A stretch of DNA of 64,000 nucleotides. It comes from Niallia sp052318935 (lineage in GTDB: Bacteria > Bacillota > Bacilli > Bacillales > Cytobacillaceae). The stretch's first letter is position 1. Each line of letters starts with the position of its first letter. A program made the translations under genes and the position numbers. Location of the stretch: assembly GCA_052318935.1 (NCBI GenBank), contig JBQRKO010000015.1. The stretch is one strand, 5' to 3'. The notes below the pieces were generated by a model. That model was not told the DNA's origin. It saw only the letters and a list, made by a program, of their open reading frames with translations, and made no database searches. Below are positions 16,913 through 25,981 of this stretch, in pieces.

Positions 16913-17123
16913 CGCTCTTTTCATATAGATTGTTGTTATCTACCCCGCAGCCTGAATACACTTCGCTTTCCGCGGGCGAGTGCCGAGCCGCATCAATGCT
17001 ATACTCCTGTGGGGTCTCGTCTTTCTCGCTTTTCCCGCAGGAGTCTACGTGTATGCAGGCTGCTCAGTGCTTCAGCCATGTTTATTATTTTATTCAAAAA
17101 CAACAAACTTTTAGAAAACAGCT
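16913..17123. repeat. MITE-like repeat, family B (B2)
   Basis: A 211-bp element between ytsP and refaZ. It is flanked by a perfect 8-bp direct repeat TTGTTGAA (16905-16912 and 17124-17131). The core carries the GAATACAC / GTGTATGC inverted repeat. Confidence 0.9.
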
Positions 17124-17281
17124 TTGTTGAAAAAAGGTATAAGAAGTAGTTCAAAACTACAATGGATAAAAATGGACTAATGTAATTTATTCAGCCTAAT
17201 AAACACTTTCTCGACGTTCAGAGATTTAATTTATTCAATCATATTTTTAATTTATTAGCAAGAGGAAAGAGGCGAGCAAAT

Positions 17282-17905
17282 ATGAAAAAAAATGCAAGAG
17301 AAGTCATTATCGAGTCTGCTATTACGTTGTTTAATCAAAATGGATATGATGGGACATCTATTAGAGATATTGCAGGGCATGCAAATGTTAATGTAGCGAA
17401 TATTTCCTATTATTTTAAGGGGAAGCATGGTTTATTAGAATATTGCTTTACAAACTATTTTGAAAAATATTTAGAAGTATTAGAATATGGCATTTCTTCT
17501 GTTTCATTTAGTGCGACAGAGAGGTTAAAAAAAGTAGTGGAGGCAATTATTAATTTTCAATGTTTGCATCCACATTTAACGAGGTTTGTATTAAGGGAAG
17601 TTTCCATTGATTCACAAGTAGTCCGTGAAATCATGTCTACGTATTATGTGAAAGAACGTTTTTATTTGACAAAAATTTTAGAAGAAGGCATAAAACAAAA
17701 AGAATTTAAAAAGCAAACAATTCCTTACAGTATTATGCAGCTGAAAAGTCTTTTATCTATGCCATTTCTTCATACGTATTATTTAACAGAAGTACTCCAT
17801 GTTTTTTTACATGAAGCGTATTTTACAAAAAAGTTTCTAGAAGAAATTAATAAATGGATTGATGAAGTGATTTGTTTAGATGCAAAATCGTTATCAATTT
17901 CCTAA
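17282..17905 (+). CDS. refaZ: TetR-family regulator of FtsZ placement RefaZ (YttP)
   Basis: A 207-residue protein with an N-terminal TetR helix-turn-helix (IRDIAGHANVNVANISYYFKGKHGLLEYCF) and a helical C-terminal domain. The position between ytsP and the hisJ/ezrA genes corresponds to yttP of B. subtilis. There the protein, named RefaZ, binds motifs near the origin and affects Z-ring placement at the pole during sporulation. That role is inferred by orthology; nothing in the sequence tests it. ATG 17282 follows AGAGGCGAG. Its last 12 bases overlap the convergent hisJ gene. Confidence 0.8.
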   Translation: MKKNAREVIIESAITLFNQNGYDGTSIRDIAGHANVNVANISYYFKGKHGLLEYCFTNYFEKYLEVLEYGISSVSFSATERLKKVVEAIINFQCLHPHLTRFVLREVSIDSQVVREIMSTYYVKERFYLTKILEEGIKQKEFKKQTIPYSIMQLKSLLSMPFLHTYYLTEVLHVFLHEAYFTKKFLEEINKWIDEVICLDAKSLSIS

Positions 17906-18691
17906 CGTCTGATCCCAACCTTGTCCTAAATCTTTCACTTGATGGGCATCAGATCCGTAAATTAATGGAATTTGCAGCTTTTTTGCTTCTTGAACAATCC
18001 ATTTTGGAGGATATGGCTCTCCACATAATGGTTTATTTACACCTGCACCATTATAATCCAGTTCTAAATTCTGCTTTTTTAGTTCATTTAATAAAGCAAT
18101 GATTGTGTGAAGGTAGTCTTTATTAATCGGATATTTTTTTTGGAATTTATGTACGAGTGTTATATGACCGATTCTACTAGGTTTAAACGGTCCTAAATCT
18201 GCTTTTATTGATTTTTCGACTGTTTTATAATAACAATCATAGATCGATTCCACACTTCCATAGTTTTTTATCATTTCGGCAAATAAATCTGGACTGTAAT
18301 CGACACAATCATATGCATGATCTTTTTTTAGAAAATGTACACTAAGAATACTGTCGTCCAGCTTATCTCCCCAGATTGTTAAAAAGTCACGGATTTCTTT
18401 TTCGAAGCCTTCGATATAATCAATCTCTAGACCAACATTGACTTTTATTTTTTCTTTATAAACTTCTTTAACAGCATTTACTTCGGATATATAATGTGGT
18501 AGCTCTTCAAGTGACATGCTGCTGTCTTTAGTAGGAGTAGTGTCTACAAAGCCTTTTGGCAAGGGAGCATGTTCTGTAAAAGATATTTCGTTAAATCCTA
18601 ATGAAATTGCTTTTTCAATATAATCAGCCAATGCATCTTTTGTTCCATGTGGACAAAAGGATGTATGGATATGGCCATCTTTTTTTAACAT
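17894..18691 (-). CDS. hisJ: Histidinol-phosphatase, PHP family
   Basis: A 265-residue PHP-domain phosphatase that converts histidinol phosphate to histidinol in histidine synthesis. Metal-binding motifs are visible: DGHIHTSFCPHG at the N-terminus, SFTEHAPLP, GLEIDY, SVHFLKK, GHITLVHKF and a final IYGSDAHQVKDLG. The start is ATG 18691 behind GGAAAGGATG; the longer in-frame extension is rejected because it lacks a ribosome site and family similarity. It matches B. subtilis HisJ (YtvP) in length and location. It converges on and overlaps refaZ. Confidence 0.92.
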   Translation of the reverse strand: MLKKDGHIHTSFCPHGTKDALADYIEKAISLGFNEISFTEHAPLPKGFVDTTPTKDSSMSLEELPHYISEVNAVKEVYKEKIKVNVGLEIDYIEGFEKEIRDFLTIWGDKLDDSILSVHFLKKDHAYDCVDYSPDLFAEMIKNYGSVESIYDCYYKTVEKSIKADLGPFKPSRIGHITLVHKFQKKYPINKDYLHTIIALLNELKKQNLELDYNGAGVNKPLCGEPYPPKWIVQEAKKLQIPLIYGSDAHQVKDLGQGWDQTLGN

Positions 18692-18837
18692 AAAAGATTC
18701 ATCCTTTCCATCTAAAAAAATGTTATTATCAATTATTATACAGATGACTAAGAAACATTTAATATATTTATTTTTATTTCTTACCAGGAAACATAAACGA
18801 AACAACGTTGTGGATAACTTAAGCGGTTGGGTCCATA

Positions 18838-18958
18838 CCTAGATAACAGCGCCTAGCCCTTGTGAAAAATAACCCTTTGCTATTAGAAGTAAAAAGTACT
18901 TTCACGAGCAAAATGAACATTTTTCTTCAGGGCTGAACAAGGCGCTTCCGCTTTTCTT
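18838..18958. repeat. Family C hairpin repeat (C2)
   Basis: It reads AGCGCCTAGCCCTTGTGAAA at one end and GGCGCTTCCGCTTTTCTT at the other, in reverse orientation to C1. It lies in the gap between divergent hisJ and ezrA. Confidence 0.75.
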
Positions 18959-19127
18959 CTTTGGTTTATTGTTCAAGCTGCAAAATTCACTGAATTTCTT
19001 TTAAAAAAAAAATTAAATTAATAGTCAAAAAATGTCGGTTACATGGTATCATAAATACAAATAAAAACAACTTTACATACATTTAATATAGAATAAAATG
19101 GGTCGGTGTTAGAACAGGGGGCTTCAA

Positions 19128-20840
19128 ATGGATTACATAATTGCAGGAGTAGTCATTATCTTATGCCTATTCGCGTCTGGATATTTTATTAAACGAAAAT
19201 ATTATAGGATGGTTGATGACTTAGAAAATTGGAAGATTGATATTATGAATCGGCCGGTACTAGAAGAGCTTTCTAAAGTAAAACAGTTAAATATGATCGG
19301 ACAAACAGAAGAATTGTTTGAAAATTGGAGAGCGAAATGGGATGACATCGTTACAGTACAATTACCAGATGTAGAAGAGATGCTTTTTGATACAGAAGAG
19401 TTTATTGATAAGTATAAATTTAAAAAAGCAAAACAGAAACAAAGTAAGGTTCGTCAAAAAATGGAACAAATGGAAAAATCTATTGAATCTATGTTAGAGG
19501 AATTAAATAACCTTGTTGGCAGTGAAGAGAAAAACCGAACAGAGATGGAAACACTTCAAGAAGCATATCGGGAAAGTAAAAAAGCACTGTTAGCACACAG
19601 ACATACTTTTGGTAAAACAGAAAAAAAATTAGAAGCAATGTTAAAAGATGCTTCCGTTTTATTAAACGAATTTGAAGAGAAAACAAATAACGGAGATTAT
19701 TTAGAAGCTAGAGAAATCGTGTTGAAGACAGACGAAATTGTATCTCATATTGGGTTTTTAATCGAGCATATTCCCCCGTTATTAATAGAGTGTCAAACAA
19801 AATTACCAGAGCAAATTAATGAGCTAAAAGATGGCTATCAAGAAATGCTTGAACAAGGATTTATTTTAGAGCATATTCAATTGGATATTGAAGTAGAGGA
19901 AATAGAAAAAGACTTGCAATCATGTAATAATTATATACGTGATGGACAAGTAGAAAAACTCCAGTCTACTATAGCTGATATACAAGAAAAGATAGAAGTA
20001 TTATATGACTTGTTGGAAAAAGAAGTACTTGCAAAAAATTATTGGAATAAAAATTTAGCATCAGCAAAAGAAGTTCTTGGCAATATAAATGAAGCAAATG
20101 AACGACTGCAATCGGAACTTGGATTATTGCAAAGAAGCTATCATTTACATAATGAAGATTTAGAGCTGCAATACAAGCTTGAAAAACGAGTAAAACACTT
20201 ATATAAACAATATGAGGTTTTAGAACATAAGCTACTAAATGAAACTGCAGCACATTCTGTGTTATGTGAAGAGTTAAAGCTACTGAAAGAGCAGTTGGAA
20301 AGTATATCAGACGAACAAATAATTTTATTCGAGAAGCTGCATGCATTAAGAAAAGATGAAGTGGCGGCCCGTGAAAAAATTAAAGATTTAAACAAAGAAA
20401 TTACACAGTCCATTAGATTGGTAACAAATAGTAATTTGCCTGGTGTAACAAATGAATATACTCATTTATTACATGATGCGAAAAAAAGTATTACAAAAGT
20501 AAAAACGGTTTTAGAAGAAGCTCCATTGGATATAGCATCTGTACATACCTTGCTAGAACAGGCAGAAAGTACTGTTTCTTCCTTTATTTATGCAACAAAT
20601 GAGTTGGTAGAAACTGTTTTATTAGCAGAGAAACTAATTCAATATGGTAATAGATACCGGCGCAAATACCCGAGAGTGGAAAGAAATTTATCAGAAGCAG
20701 AAGCGGCATTTAGACAATTTCAATATAAAGAAGCTTTTGAGCGGGCTGCAACCACAATTGAAGAGGTGGAACCGGGAAGTACAAAACGTTTAGAAGCATG
20801 GATTCTCGAGCAAACAGAAAAAGAAAACCAATATAGTTGA
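19128..20840 (+). CDS. ezrA: Septation ring regulator EzrA
   Basis: A 570-residue protein, close to the usual 562-570. A single N-terminal transmembrane helix (about residues 3-22: YIIAGVVIILCLFASGYFI) is followed by a cytoplasmic domain made almost wholly of coiled-coil, spectrin-like helices rich in Glu and Lys. EzrA binds FtsZ, limits Z rings to mid-cell and interacts with class A PBPs. The N-terminal YYRMVDDLENWKIDIMNRPV is characteristic. It starts at ATG 19128 after a GGGGG stretch. A terminator follows at 21012. Confidence 0.95.
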   Translation: MDYIIAGVVIILCLFASGYFIKRKYYRMVDDLENWKIDIMNRPVLEELSKVKQLNMIGQTEELFENWRAKWDDIVTVQLPDVEEMLFDTEEFIDKYKFKKAKQKQSKVRQKMEQMEKSIESMLEELNNLVGSEEKNRTEMETLQEAYRESKKALLAHRHTFGKTEKKLEAMLKDASVLLNEFEEKTNNGDYLEAREIVLKTDEIVSHIGFLIEHIPPLLIECQTKLPEQINELKDGYQEMLEQGFILEHIQLDIEVEEIEKDLQSCNNYIRDGQVEKLQSTIADIQEKIEVLYDLLEKEVLAKNYWNKNLASAKEVLGNINEANERLQSELGLLQRSYHLHNEDLELQYKLEKRVKHLYKQYEVLEHKLLNETAAHSVLCEELKLLKEQLESISDEQIILFEKLHALRKDEVAAREKIKDLNKEITQSIRLVTNSNLPGVTNEYTHLLHDAKKSITKVKTVLEEAPLDIASVHTLLEQAESTVSSFIYATNELVETVLLAEKLIQYGNRYRRKYPRVERNLSEAEAAFRQFQYKEAFERAATTIEEVEPGSTKRLEAWILEQTEKENQYS

Positions 20841-21011
20841 ATATAGAGTGTGTATACATAGCTCATTTTGGTAACTTTTGATAAGCTTATTAATGGTTGC
20901 TGTGCTTGTCATTATGTCATGAACCTTGTGAAGAGCGGGAATACTTCGGATAGTTTATGAAACTAAGCAGGGCGGCTAAAGAACGAAAAAAGCAAATGTT
21001 TGTGGAATGTT

Positions 21012-21053
21012 AAGAGGGGAGATACTACGTAAGTAGAACTTCTCTCTTTTTTT
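21012..21053 (+). terminator. Strong terminator downstream of ezrA
   Basis: AAGAGGGGAGATACTACG pairs imperfectly with AAGTAGAACTTCTCTC and is followed by TTTTTTT. Confidence 0.85.
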
Positions 21054-21246
21054 GTATGGAAAAAGGGTCGGAGCTGCGTGATTGGGATCGAAATAAACAC
21101 GGTATTGTGCTCAATATTTTGTTTTTTATTCGAATGTATAGGGGAGTTTCTCTCGCTCGCGGCGCCTTTATTAGGTTTGAGTCTGCCTTTTCCTTGTTAG
21201 ATGGTGGAAACGGGGGATGAGTCTCCGTGTAAGTTTTTTATGGAAA

Positions 21247-21275
21247 GGCTTTGTTAAACGATAATGTTGATTTAA
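21247..21275. repeat. Family A repeat, solo end (A4)
   Basis: GGCTTTGTTAAACGATAATG followed by TTGATTTAA matches the family A terminus; no partner end is present. Confidence 0.6.
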
Positions 21276-21374
21276 ACAAAACAAAAATATTACGATAGAA
21301 TGTATTTATATTTTCAAATACAAGTTACTATGATAGGATTTAAAGTTGGCAAGTATACAGGAAAGGTGAGGCTT

Positions 21375-22517
21375 ATGATATATTTAGATAATAGTGCGAC
21401 GACTAAGCCATTTCCAGAAGTGTTAAAGTCATATACAACTGTTGCGGCTAATTATTTTGGCAATCCTTCTTCCTTGCATTCATTAGGAGGACAAGCAGAA
21501 AAACTCCTTTTTCAAGCAAGGAAGCAAATTGCTGACCTGCTGCATGTAAATAGCAAGGAAATATTTTTTACATCAGGTGGTACAGAAGGCAATAATTTTG
21601 CTTTAAAGGGAGCTGCTCATTTTTATAAAGGCAGAGGCAAACATATTATTACAACAGCAATAGAGCATGATTCTGTTCATAAAGTCCTCGAGCAACTGCA
21701 AAAAGACGGATTTTCTGTTACCTATATTCCTGTTGATGAAAAAGGTGTCGTATCTGTAGAAGAAGTGAAACAACATATTCAAAAAGATACCATTATCGTT
21801 TCTATCATGCATGTGAATAATGAAATTGGTTCTATTCAACCGATTCAGCAAATTGGGAAAATGTTAAAAAGCTACGATCGAAAAATTATTTACCATGTCG
21901 ATGGTGTGCAAGGTATAGGAAAAGCACCCATTTCGATAAAAGAGACAAATGTTGATTTATATACTATTTCGGCTCATAAATTTCATGGGTTAAAAGGAAA
22001 TGGAGCTTTATATATTCGCCAAGGTATAAAACTAGCGCCATTATTGGCAGGCGGAGGACAAGAAGGAAATTTGCGCAGTGGTACTGAAAATGTCTCAGGG
22101 GCAGTAGCTACTGCGAAAGCACTTAGAATGCAATTGCAAGTCCAACAGGAAAAAATAGAAAAACTCAAACAGCTCAATCGATTTTTACGAAATCAATTAC
22201 AAGAAATCAAAGATGTGGTCATACACTCTCCTTTTAACAGTGTCCCCCACATCATTAATTTTTCTGTAATAGGGATCAAAGCAGAAGTGTTCGTCCATGC
22301 ATTAGAAGAACAAAATATTTTTATCTCCACAACAAGTGCATGCTCTTCTAAAAATAATACGGTAAGCAAAACGTTGGTTGGCATGGGAGTTCCGCAGCAT
22401 GTGGCAGAAAGCTCTTTTCGAATTAGCTTATGTTATGACAATACAATGGAAGAAATGAAAAAGACAATGGACGTAATAGTTGAAACAATAAAATGGTTAA
22501 GAGGTGTAATGAAATAA
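21375..22517 (+). CDS. nifZ: Cysteine desulfurase partnered with ThiI
   Basis: A 380-residue NifS/IscS-like PLP enzyme that takes sulfur from cysteine as a protein persulfide. The PLP lysine is K202 (SAHKFHGLKG) and the persulfide cysteine is C323 (TTSACSSKNN). The start is ATG 21375 (MIYLDNSATTKP) behind AAAGGTGAG. The stop codon abuts the thiI start, so the pair form an operon, as in B. subtilis. There NifZ supplies sulfur to ThiI for 4-thiouridine in tRNA. Confidence 0.93.
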   Translation: MIYLDNSATTKPFPEVLKSYTTVAANYFGNPSSLHSLGGQAEKLLFQARKQIADLLHVNSKEIFFTSGGTEGNNFALKGAAHFYKGRGKHIITTAIEHDSVHKVLEQLQKDGFSVTYIPVDEKGVVSVEEVKQHIQKDTIIVSIMHVNNEIGSIQPIQQIGKMLKSYDRKIIYHVDGVQGIGKAPISIKETNVDLYTISAHKFHGLKGNGALYIRQGIKLAPLLAGGGQEGNLRSGTENVSGAVATAKALRMQLQVQQEKIEKLKQLNRFLRNQLQEIKDVVIHSPFNSVPHIINFSVIGIKAEVFVHALEEQNIFISTTSACSSKNNTVSKTLVGMGVPQHVAESSFRISLCYDNTMEEMKKTMDVIVETIKWLRGVMK

Positions 22518-23729
22518 ATGATGTATGATCGTATACTTATTCGTTATGGGGAACTTTCTACAAAAGGGAGAAATAGAAAAATATTTGTAGATAAATTAAG
22601 AAAAACAATTGAAAAAGCATTAATTTCATTTCCACTTGCAAAAGTAGAAGCCAAAAGAGAAAGAATGTATGTGATTTTAAACGGTGAAAATCCAGAGGAA
22701 ATAACAACTGTATTAAAAAATATTTTTGGGATTCAATCATTTAGTCCAGCAATTAAACTGGAAAGGGATATTGATACAATTAAAGAGGTGGCATTGCAAC
22801 TAGTTTCCTCTCTTTATAAAGAAGGAAATACATTTAAGATTAGTGCAAGAAGAGCAGATAAATCTTTTTCATTAGATACTGGGGAAATTAATTATTTATT
22901 TGGTTCTCATTTGTTAAAAAATATTCCAGGGTTAAAAGTGGATGTGAAAAATCCAACTATTAATGTGCAAATAGAAGTAAGAAGTGAGGCTGTCTATTTA
23001 TCATGTGAAAATATAGCAGGTGCTGGAGGATTGCCGGCCGGCACTAGCGGAAAAGCAATGCTTATGCTTTCTGGTGGTTTAGATAGTCCTGTAGCTGGAT
23101 ATTTATCGATGAAACGTGGTTTAGAACTGGAAGGAGTACATTTTTTCAGCCCGCCATTTACAAGTGAAAGGGCGAAACAAAAGGTAATCGATCTTTCCAG
23201 CAAATTAGCTAATATAAACGGACATTTTGTTTTGCATATTGTTCCATTTACTGAAATTCAGCAATTAATTCATAAGCAAATTCCAGAAAATTATACAATG
23301 ACCGCGACAAGAAGGCTGATGCTTCGGATTACAGATGAAATACGCAAGAGACAAGAAGCGCTTGCTATTGTGACAGGAGAAAGCTTAGGACAAGTTGCCA
23401 GTCAAACGCTTGAAAGTATGTATGCAATCAATGATGTGACAAATACGCCTATTTTAAGACCTCTTATTACGGTAGATAAGTCAGAAATTATTGACATAGC
23501 ACAAAAGATAGAGACCCATGATATTTCGATTAGACCGTATGAAGATTGTTGTACCGTATTTGTACCTTCCTTACCAAAAACAAAGCCAAAAAAAGAAAAA
23601 GTTCAATACTACGAAAGCTTTGTTGATTTTGAGCCAATGATACAGCAGGCAGTAGAGAAAGTCGAAACAATTATTTTAAAAAGAAATGTTAGGATAGATC
23701 AGTCTGAAGAAATAAATTCATTATTTTAA
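22518..23729 (+). CDS. thiI: tRNA 4-thiouridine synthetase ThiI
   Basis: A 403-residue protein (the usual Gram-positive length, without a rhodanese domain). It has an N-terminal ferredoxin-like part, a THUMP domain (about 60-165) and a PP-loop ATPase (LMLSGGLDSPVAGYLSMKRG near residue 180). It adenylates U8 of tRNA and inserts sulfur delivered by NifZ. Two adjacent ATG codons (22518, 22521) follow AAGAGGTG; either could be used. It is translationally coupled to nifZ. Confidence 0.94.
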   Translation: MMYDRILIRYGELSTKGRNRKIFVDKLRKTIEKALISFPLAKVEAKRERMYVILNGENPEEITTVLKNIFGIQSFSPAIKLERDIDTIKEVALQLVSSLYKEGNTFKISARRADKSFSLDTGEINYLFGSHLLKNIPGLKVDVKNPTINVQIEVRSEAVYLSCENIAGAGGLPAGTSGKAMLMLSGGLDSPVAGYLSMKRGLELEGVHFFSPPFTSERAKQKVIDLSSKLANINGHFVLHIVPFTEIQQLIHKQIPENYTMTATRRLMLRITDEIRKRQEALAIVTGESLGQVASQTLESMYAINDVTNTPILRPLITVDKSEIIDIAQKIETHDISIRPYEDCCTVFVPSLPKTKPKKEKVQYYESFVDFEPMIQQAVEKVETIILKRNVRIDQSEEINSLF

Positions 23730-23802
23730 GGCTGTGTTATGGTGGTGTCGAGGGACAAGCCACCATGTGGTTTTTTTGTGAACAATTACCAACAGAAATG
23801 AC

Positions 23803-23832
23803 GAATGAAGGTCATGTGTATTACACATTCTA
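23803..23832 (+). promoter_or_regulatory. Sigma-G promoter of the SASP gene
   Basis: The -35-like GAATG (23803-23807) and -10-like CATTCTA (23826-23832) are 18 bp apart and match the forespore sigma-G consensus. They lie just upstream of the strong ribosome site AAGGAGGTGAT. Confidence 0.75.
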
Positions 23833-23854
23833 TTATCACAAGGAGGTGATACAC

Positions 23855-24055
23855 ATGGCTAACAACAGTTCAAATCAATTAGTAGTACCTGGTGTTTCTC
23901 AAGCGTTAGATCAAATGAAATATGAAATCGCTACTGAATTTGGAGTAAGTCTTGGTGCTGAAACAACTTCTCGCGCTAACGGTTCCGTTGGAGGGGAAAT
24001 CACTAAACGTTTAGTTCAAATGGCTGAACAACAACTTGGTGGTTATGCAAAATAA
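23855..24055 (+). CDS. sspA: Alpha/beta-type small acid-soluble spore protein
   Basis: A 66-residue SASP that coats and protects forespore DNA. The GPR protease cleavage region is recognisable (YEIATEFGVSLGAETTSR), as is the conserved C-terminal GSVGGEITKRLVQMAEQQL. ATG 23855 follows AAGGAGGTGAT; the in-frame upstream extension is rejected. It is in the same place as B. subtilis sspA, after thiI. A sigma-G promoter is visible and a terminator follows. Confidence 0.95.
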   Translation: MANNSSNQLVVPGVSQALDQMKYEIATEFGVSLGAETTSRANGSVGGEITKRLVQMAEQQLGGYAK

Positions 24056-24073
24056 TTTTATATGATGGCTACA

Positions 24074-24104
24074 AGGAGTGAGGTATAATGCCTCGCTCCT
24101 TTCT
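24074..24104 (+). terminator. Terminator of sspA
   Basis: The perfect-looking stem AGGAGTGAGG / CCTCGCTCCT (one mismatch) is followed by a weak T-stretch. Confidence 0.7.
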
Positions 24105-24303
24105 AACTTTTATAAATGTTTTATCATGTCTTTATGAACAGTAACCTAAAATAGAAGCAATTCTATTTACTTCCTACTTCTTTTTCAACCACTTTCTCCT
24201 AAATGACTTCGATTGATTGTGATATAATTATTTCAAAAATTTTCTAGAAATAGTATAATGACTAAAGTGATTTTTTATAACCTATTTATTAGGGGGAGAA
24301 GAA

Positions 24304-25887
24304 ATGTGTCGAGAAGAATTACTAGCTCCGGAATATTATAATTTTGTTTCGGAGATAGAAAAGTTTGCCCAAAATGCAGATAGAGTAGCGTTAAAATGGG
24401 AAAACGAAGAAGGTCAGACGAAAGAAGTAACGTATTCCAATCTGTTAAAACTTGCTAACCAAATGGGTAATGTTTTAAAAGAAGCTGGATTACAAAAAGG
24501 GGATGTCGTATTAGTAATCGTTCCGCGATTAGTAGAAGCATATCAAGTATATATAGCAGCCCTTAAATTAGGATTAATCATCCTTCCAAGTTCGGAAATG
24601 CTCCGTGCAAAAGATCTGCAATATCGCATAAACCACGGGGATGTAAAAGCAGTTATTAGTTACTATCCATTTATAGAGGAACTCGCTGCTATAGATGAAA
24701 TTCAGTCTATTAAACGTTTTGTCTTAGGGAATCCAGTGGAAGGATGGGACCATTTAGACAAAAAAGCAAAAGAAGCTTCTGATGAATTAGCACTTTGTGA
24801 GACGAAAAAATCAGATACGGCATTTATATCGTATACATCTGGTACGACTGGTAATCCAAAAGGGGTTGTACATACACATGGTTGGGCATATGCTCACCTG
24901 CGGACAGCTGCACCATACTGGCTATGTATAGAAGAAGGAGATTTAGTATGGGCAACTGCAGGTCCAGGATGGCAAAAATGGGTATGGAGCCCTCTTTTAT
25001 CTGTGTTAGGATCAGGTGCAACAGGATTCGTATATCATGGCAGATTTAATCCTGTTAAATATTTGAGTTTGCTGGAAAAATACAAAGTGAACGTTCTTTG
25101 CTGTACACCAACTGAATATCGCTTGATGGCAAAAGTGGAAGAGATTGGATCTTTCCAGTTAACGAATTTAAAAAGTGCAGTTTCAGCAGGAGAACCGTTA
25201 AATAGAGAAGTAATCGATGTATTTAAACATTATTTTCATTTAGATGTTCGTGATGGATATGGACAAACAGAAAACACGCTATTACTAGGAATTACAAAAG
25301 GGATAGAACTACGTCCAGGTTCAATGGGGAAACCTACGCCAGGAAATCTAGTGGAAATTATTAATGAAGATGGAGAAACTTGTGCGGTTGGAGAAATTGG
25401 CGATATAGCTGTACATAAATCAACACCTGCGTTATTTAAAGAATATTTTAAAGAGCCAGAAAGGACACAAAAACAATATAGAGGCGATTATTATATTACT
25501 GGCGATAGAGCAAAAAAGGATGAGGATGGATATTTTTGGTTTGAAGGACGCAGTGATGATATTATCATTAGCTCTGGCTATACCATTGGTCCATTTGAAG
25601 TAGAAGATGCGCTTGTAAAGCATGCTGCTGTTAAAGAATGTGCAGTTGTTGCAAGTCCAGATCCAATCAGAGGGAATGTTGTAAAAGCATTTGTCGTATT
25701 AAGAGACGGGCTAGAAGGAACAGATGAATTAATAAAACAACTGCAGACGCATGTTAAGAAGTTAACAGCACCTTATAAGTACCCTAGAAAAATAGAATTT
25801 ATTGAAGAGTTGCCGAAAACGACTTCTGGTAAAACACGTCGTGTAGAATTAAGAGACAACGAAAGAAAAAAACAGTACGAAGTTTAA
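24304..25887 (+). CDS. mbcS: Acyl-CoA synthetase (MbcS/YtcI type)
   Basis: A 527-residue ANL-superfamily enzyme. The AMP-binding P-loop is YTSGTTGNPKGVV; DGYGQTEN, the adenylation motif YYITGDRAKKDEDGYF, and the C-terminal lysine motif PKTTSGKTRR follow. Such enzymes make acyl-CoA from carboxylate, ATP and CoA. The position after sspA matches B. subtilis mbcS (ytcI), which is described as activating branched short/medium-chain acids such as methylbutyrate. That specificity is taken from orthology. A -10-like TATAAT is seen at about 24255. Confidence 0.88.
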   Translation: MCREELLAPEYYNFVSEIEKFAQNADRVALKWENEEGQTKEVTYSNLLKLANQMGNVLKEAGLQKGDVVLVIVPRLVEAYQVYIAALKLGLIILPSSEMLRAKDLQYRINHGDVKAVISYYPFIEELAAIDEIQSIKRFVLGNPVEGWDHLDKKAKEASDELALCETKKSDTAFISYTSGTTGNPKGVVHTHGWAYAHLRTAAPYWLCIEEGDLVWATAGPGWQKWVWSPLLSVLGSGATGFVYHGRFNPVKYLSLLEKYKVNVLCCTPTEYRLMAKVEEIGSFQLTNLKSAVSAGEPLNREVIDVFKHYFHLDVRDGYGQTENTLLLGITKGIELRPGSMGKPTPGNLVEIINEDGETCAVGEIGDIAVHKSTPALFKEYFKEPERTQKQYRGDYYITGDRAKKDEDGYFWFEGRSDDIIISSGYTIGPFEVEDALVKHAAVKECAVVASPDPIRGNVVKAFVVLRDGLEGTDELIKQLQTHVKKLTAPYKYPRKIEFIEELPKTTSGKTRRVELRDNERKKQYEV

Positions 25888-25910
25888 TTTATATAAAAAA
25901 TAGAAGGAAT

Positions 25911-25950
25911 AAGCAGATTGTATCGTTAATATATACATATCTGCTTATTT
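25911..25950 (+). terminator. Possible terminator of mbcS
   Basis: AAGCAGAT and ATCTGCTT form an 8-bp stem with a large loop, followed by ATTTATTT. It is weak. Confidence 0.4.
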
Positions 25951-25981
25951 ATTTCGAACAGCTTTCTTCAGGAGGAGTATC

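Larger units (their letters stand above)
20841..21374. other. Gene-free gap between ezrA and nifZ
   Basis: It contains a GC-richer stretch at about 20930-21000 ending in a strong terminator, a second GC-rich stretch at 21062-21240 (with CTCTCGCTCGCGGCGCC), and the solo family A end at 21247. In B. subtilis braB lies here; no braB-like frame is seen. The stretch before the terminator could be a long ezrA 3' UTR or a small RNA. Confidence 0.4.
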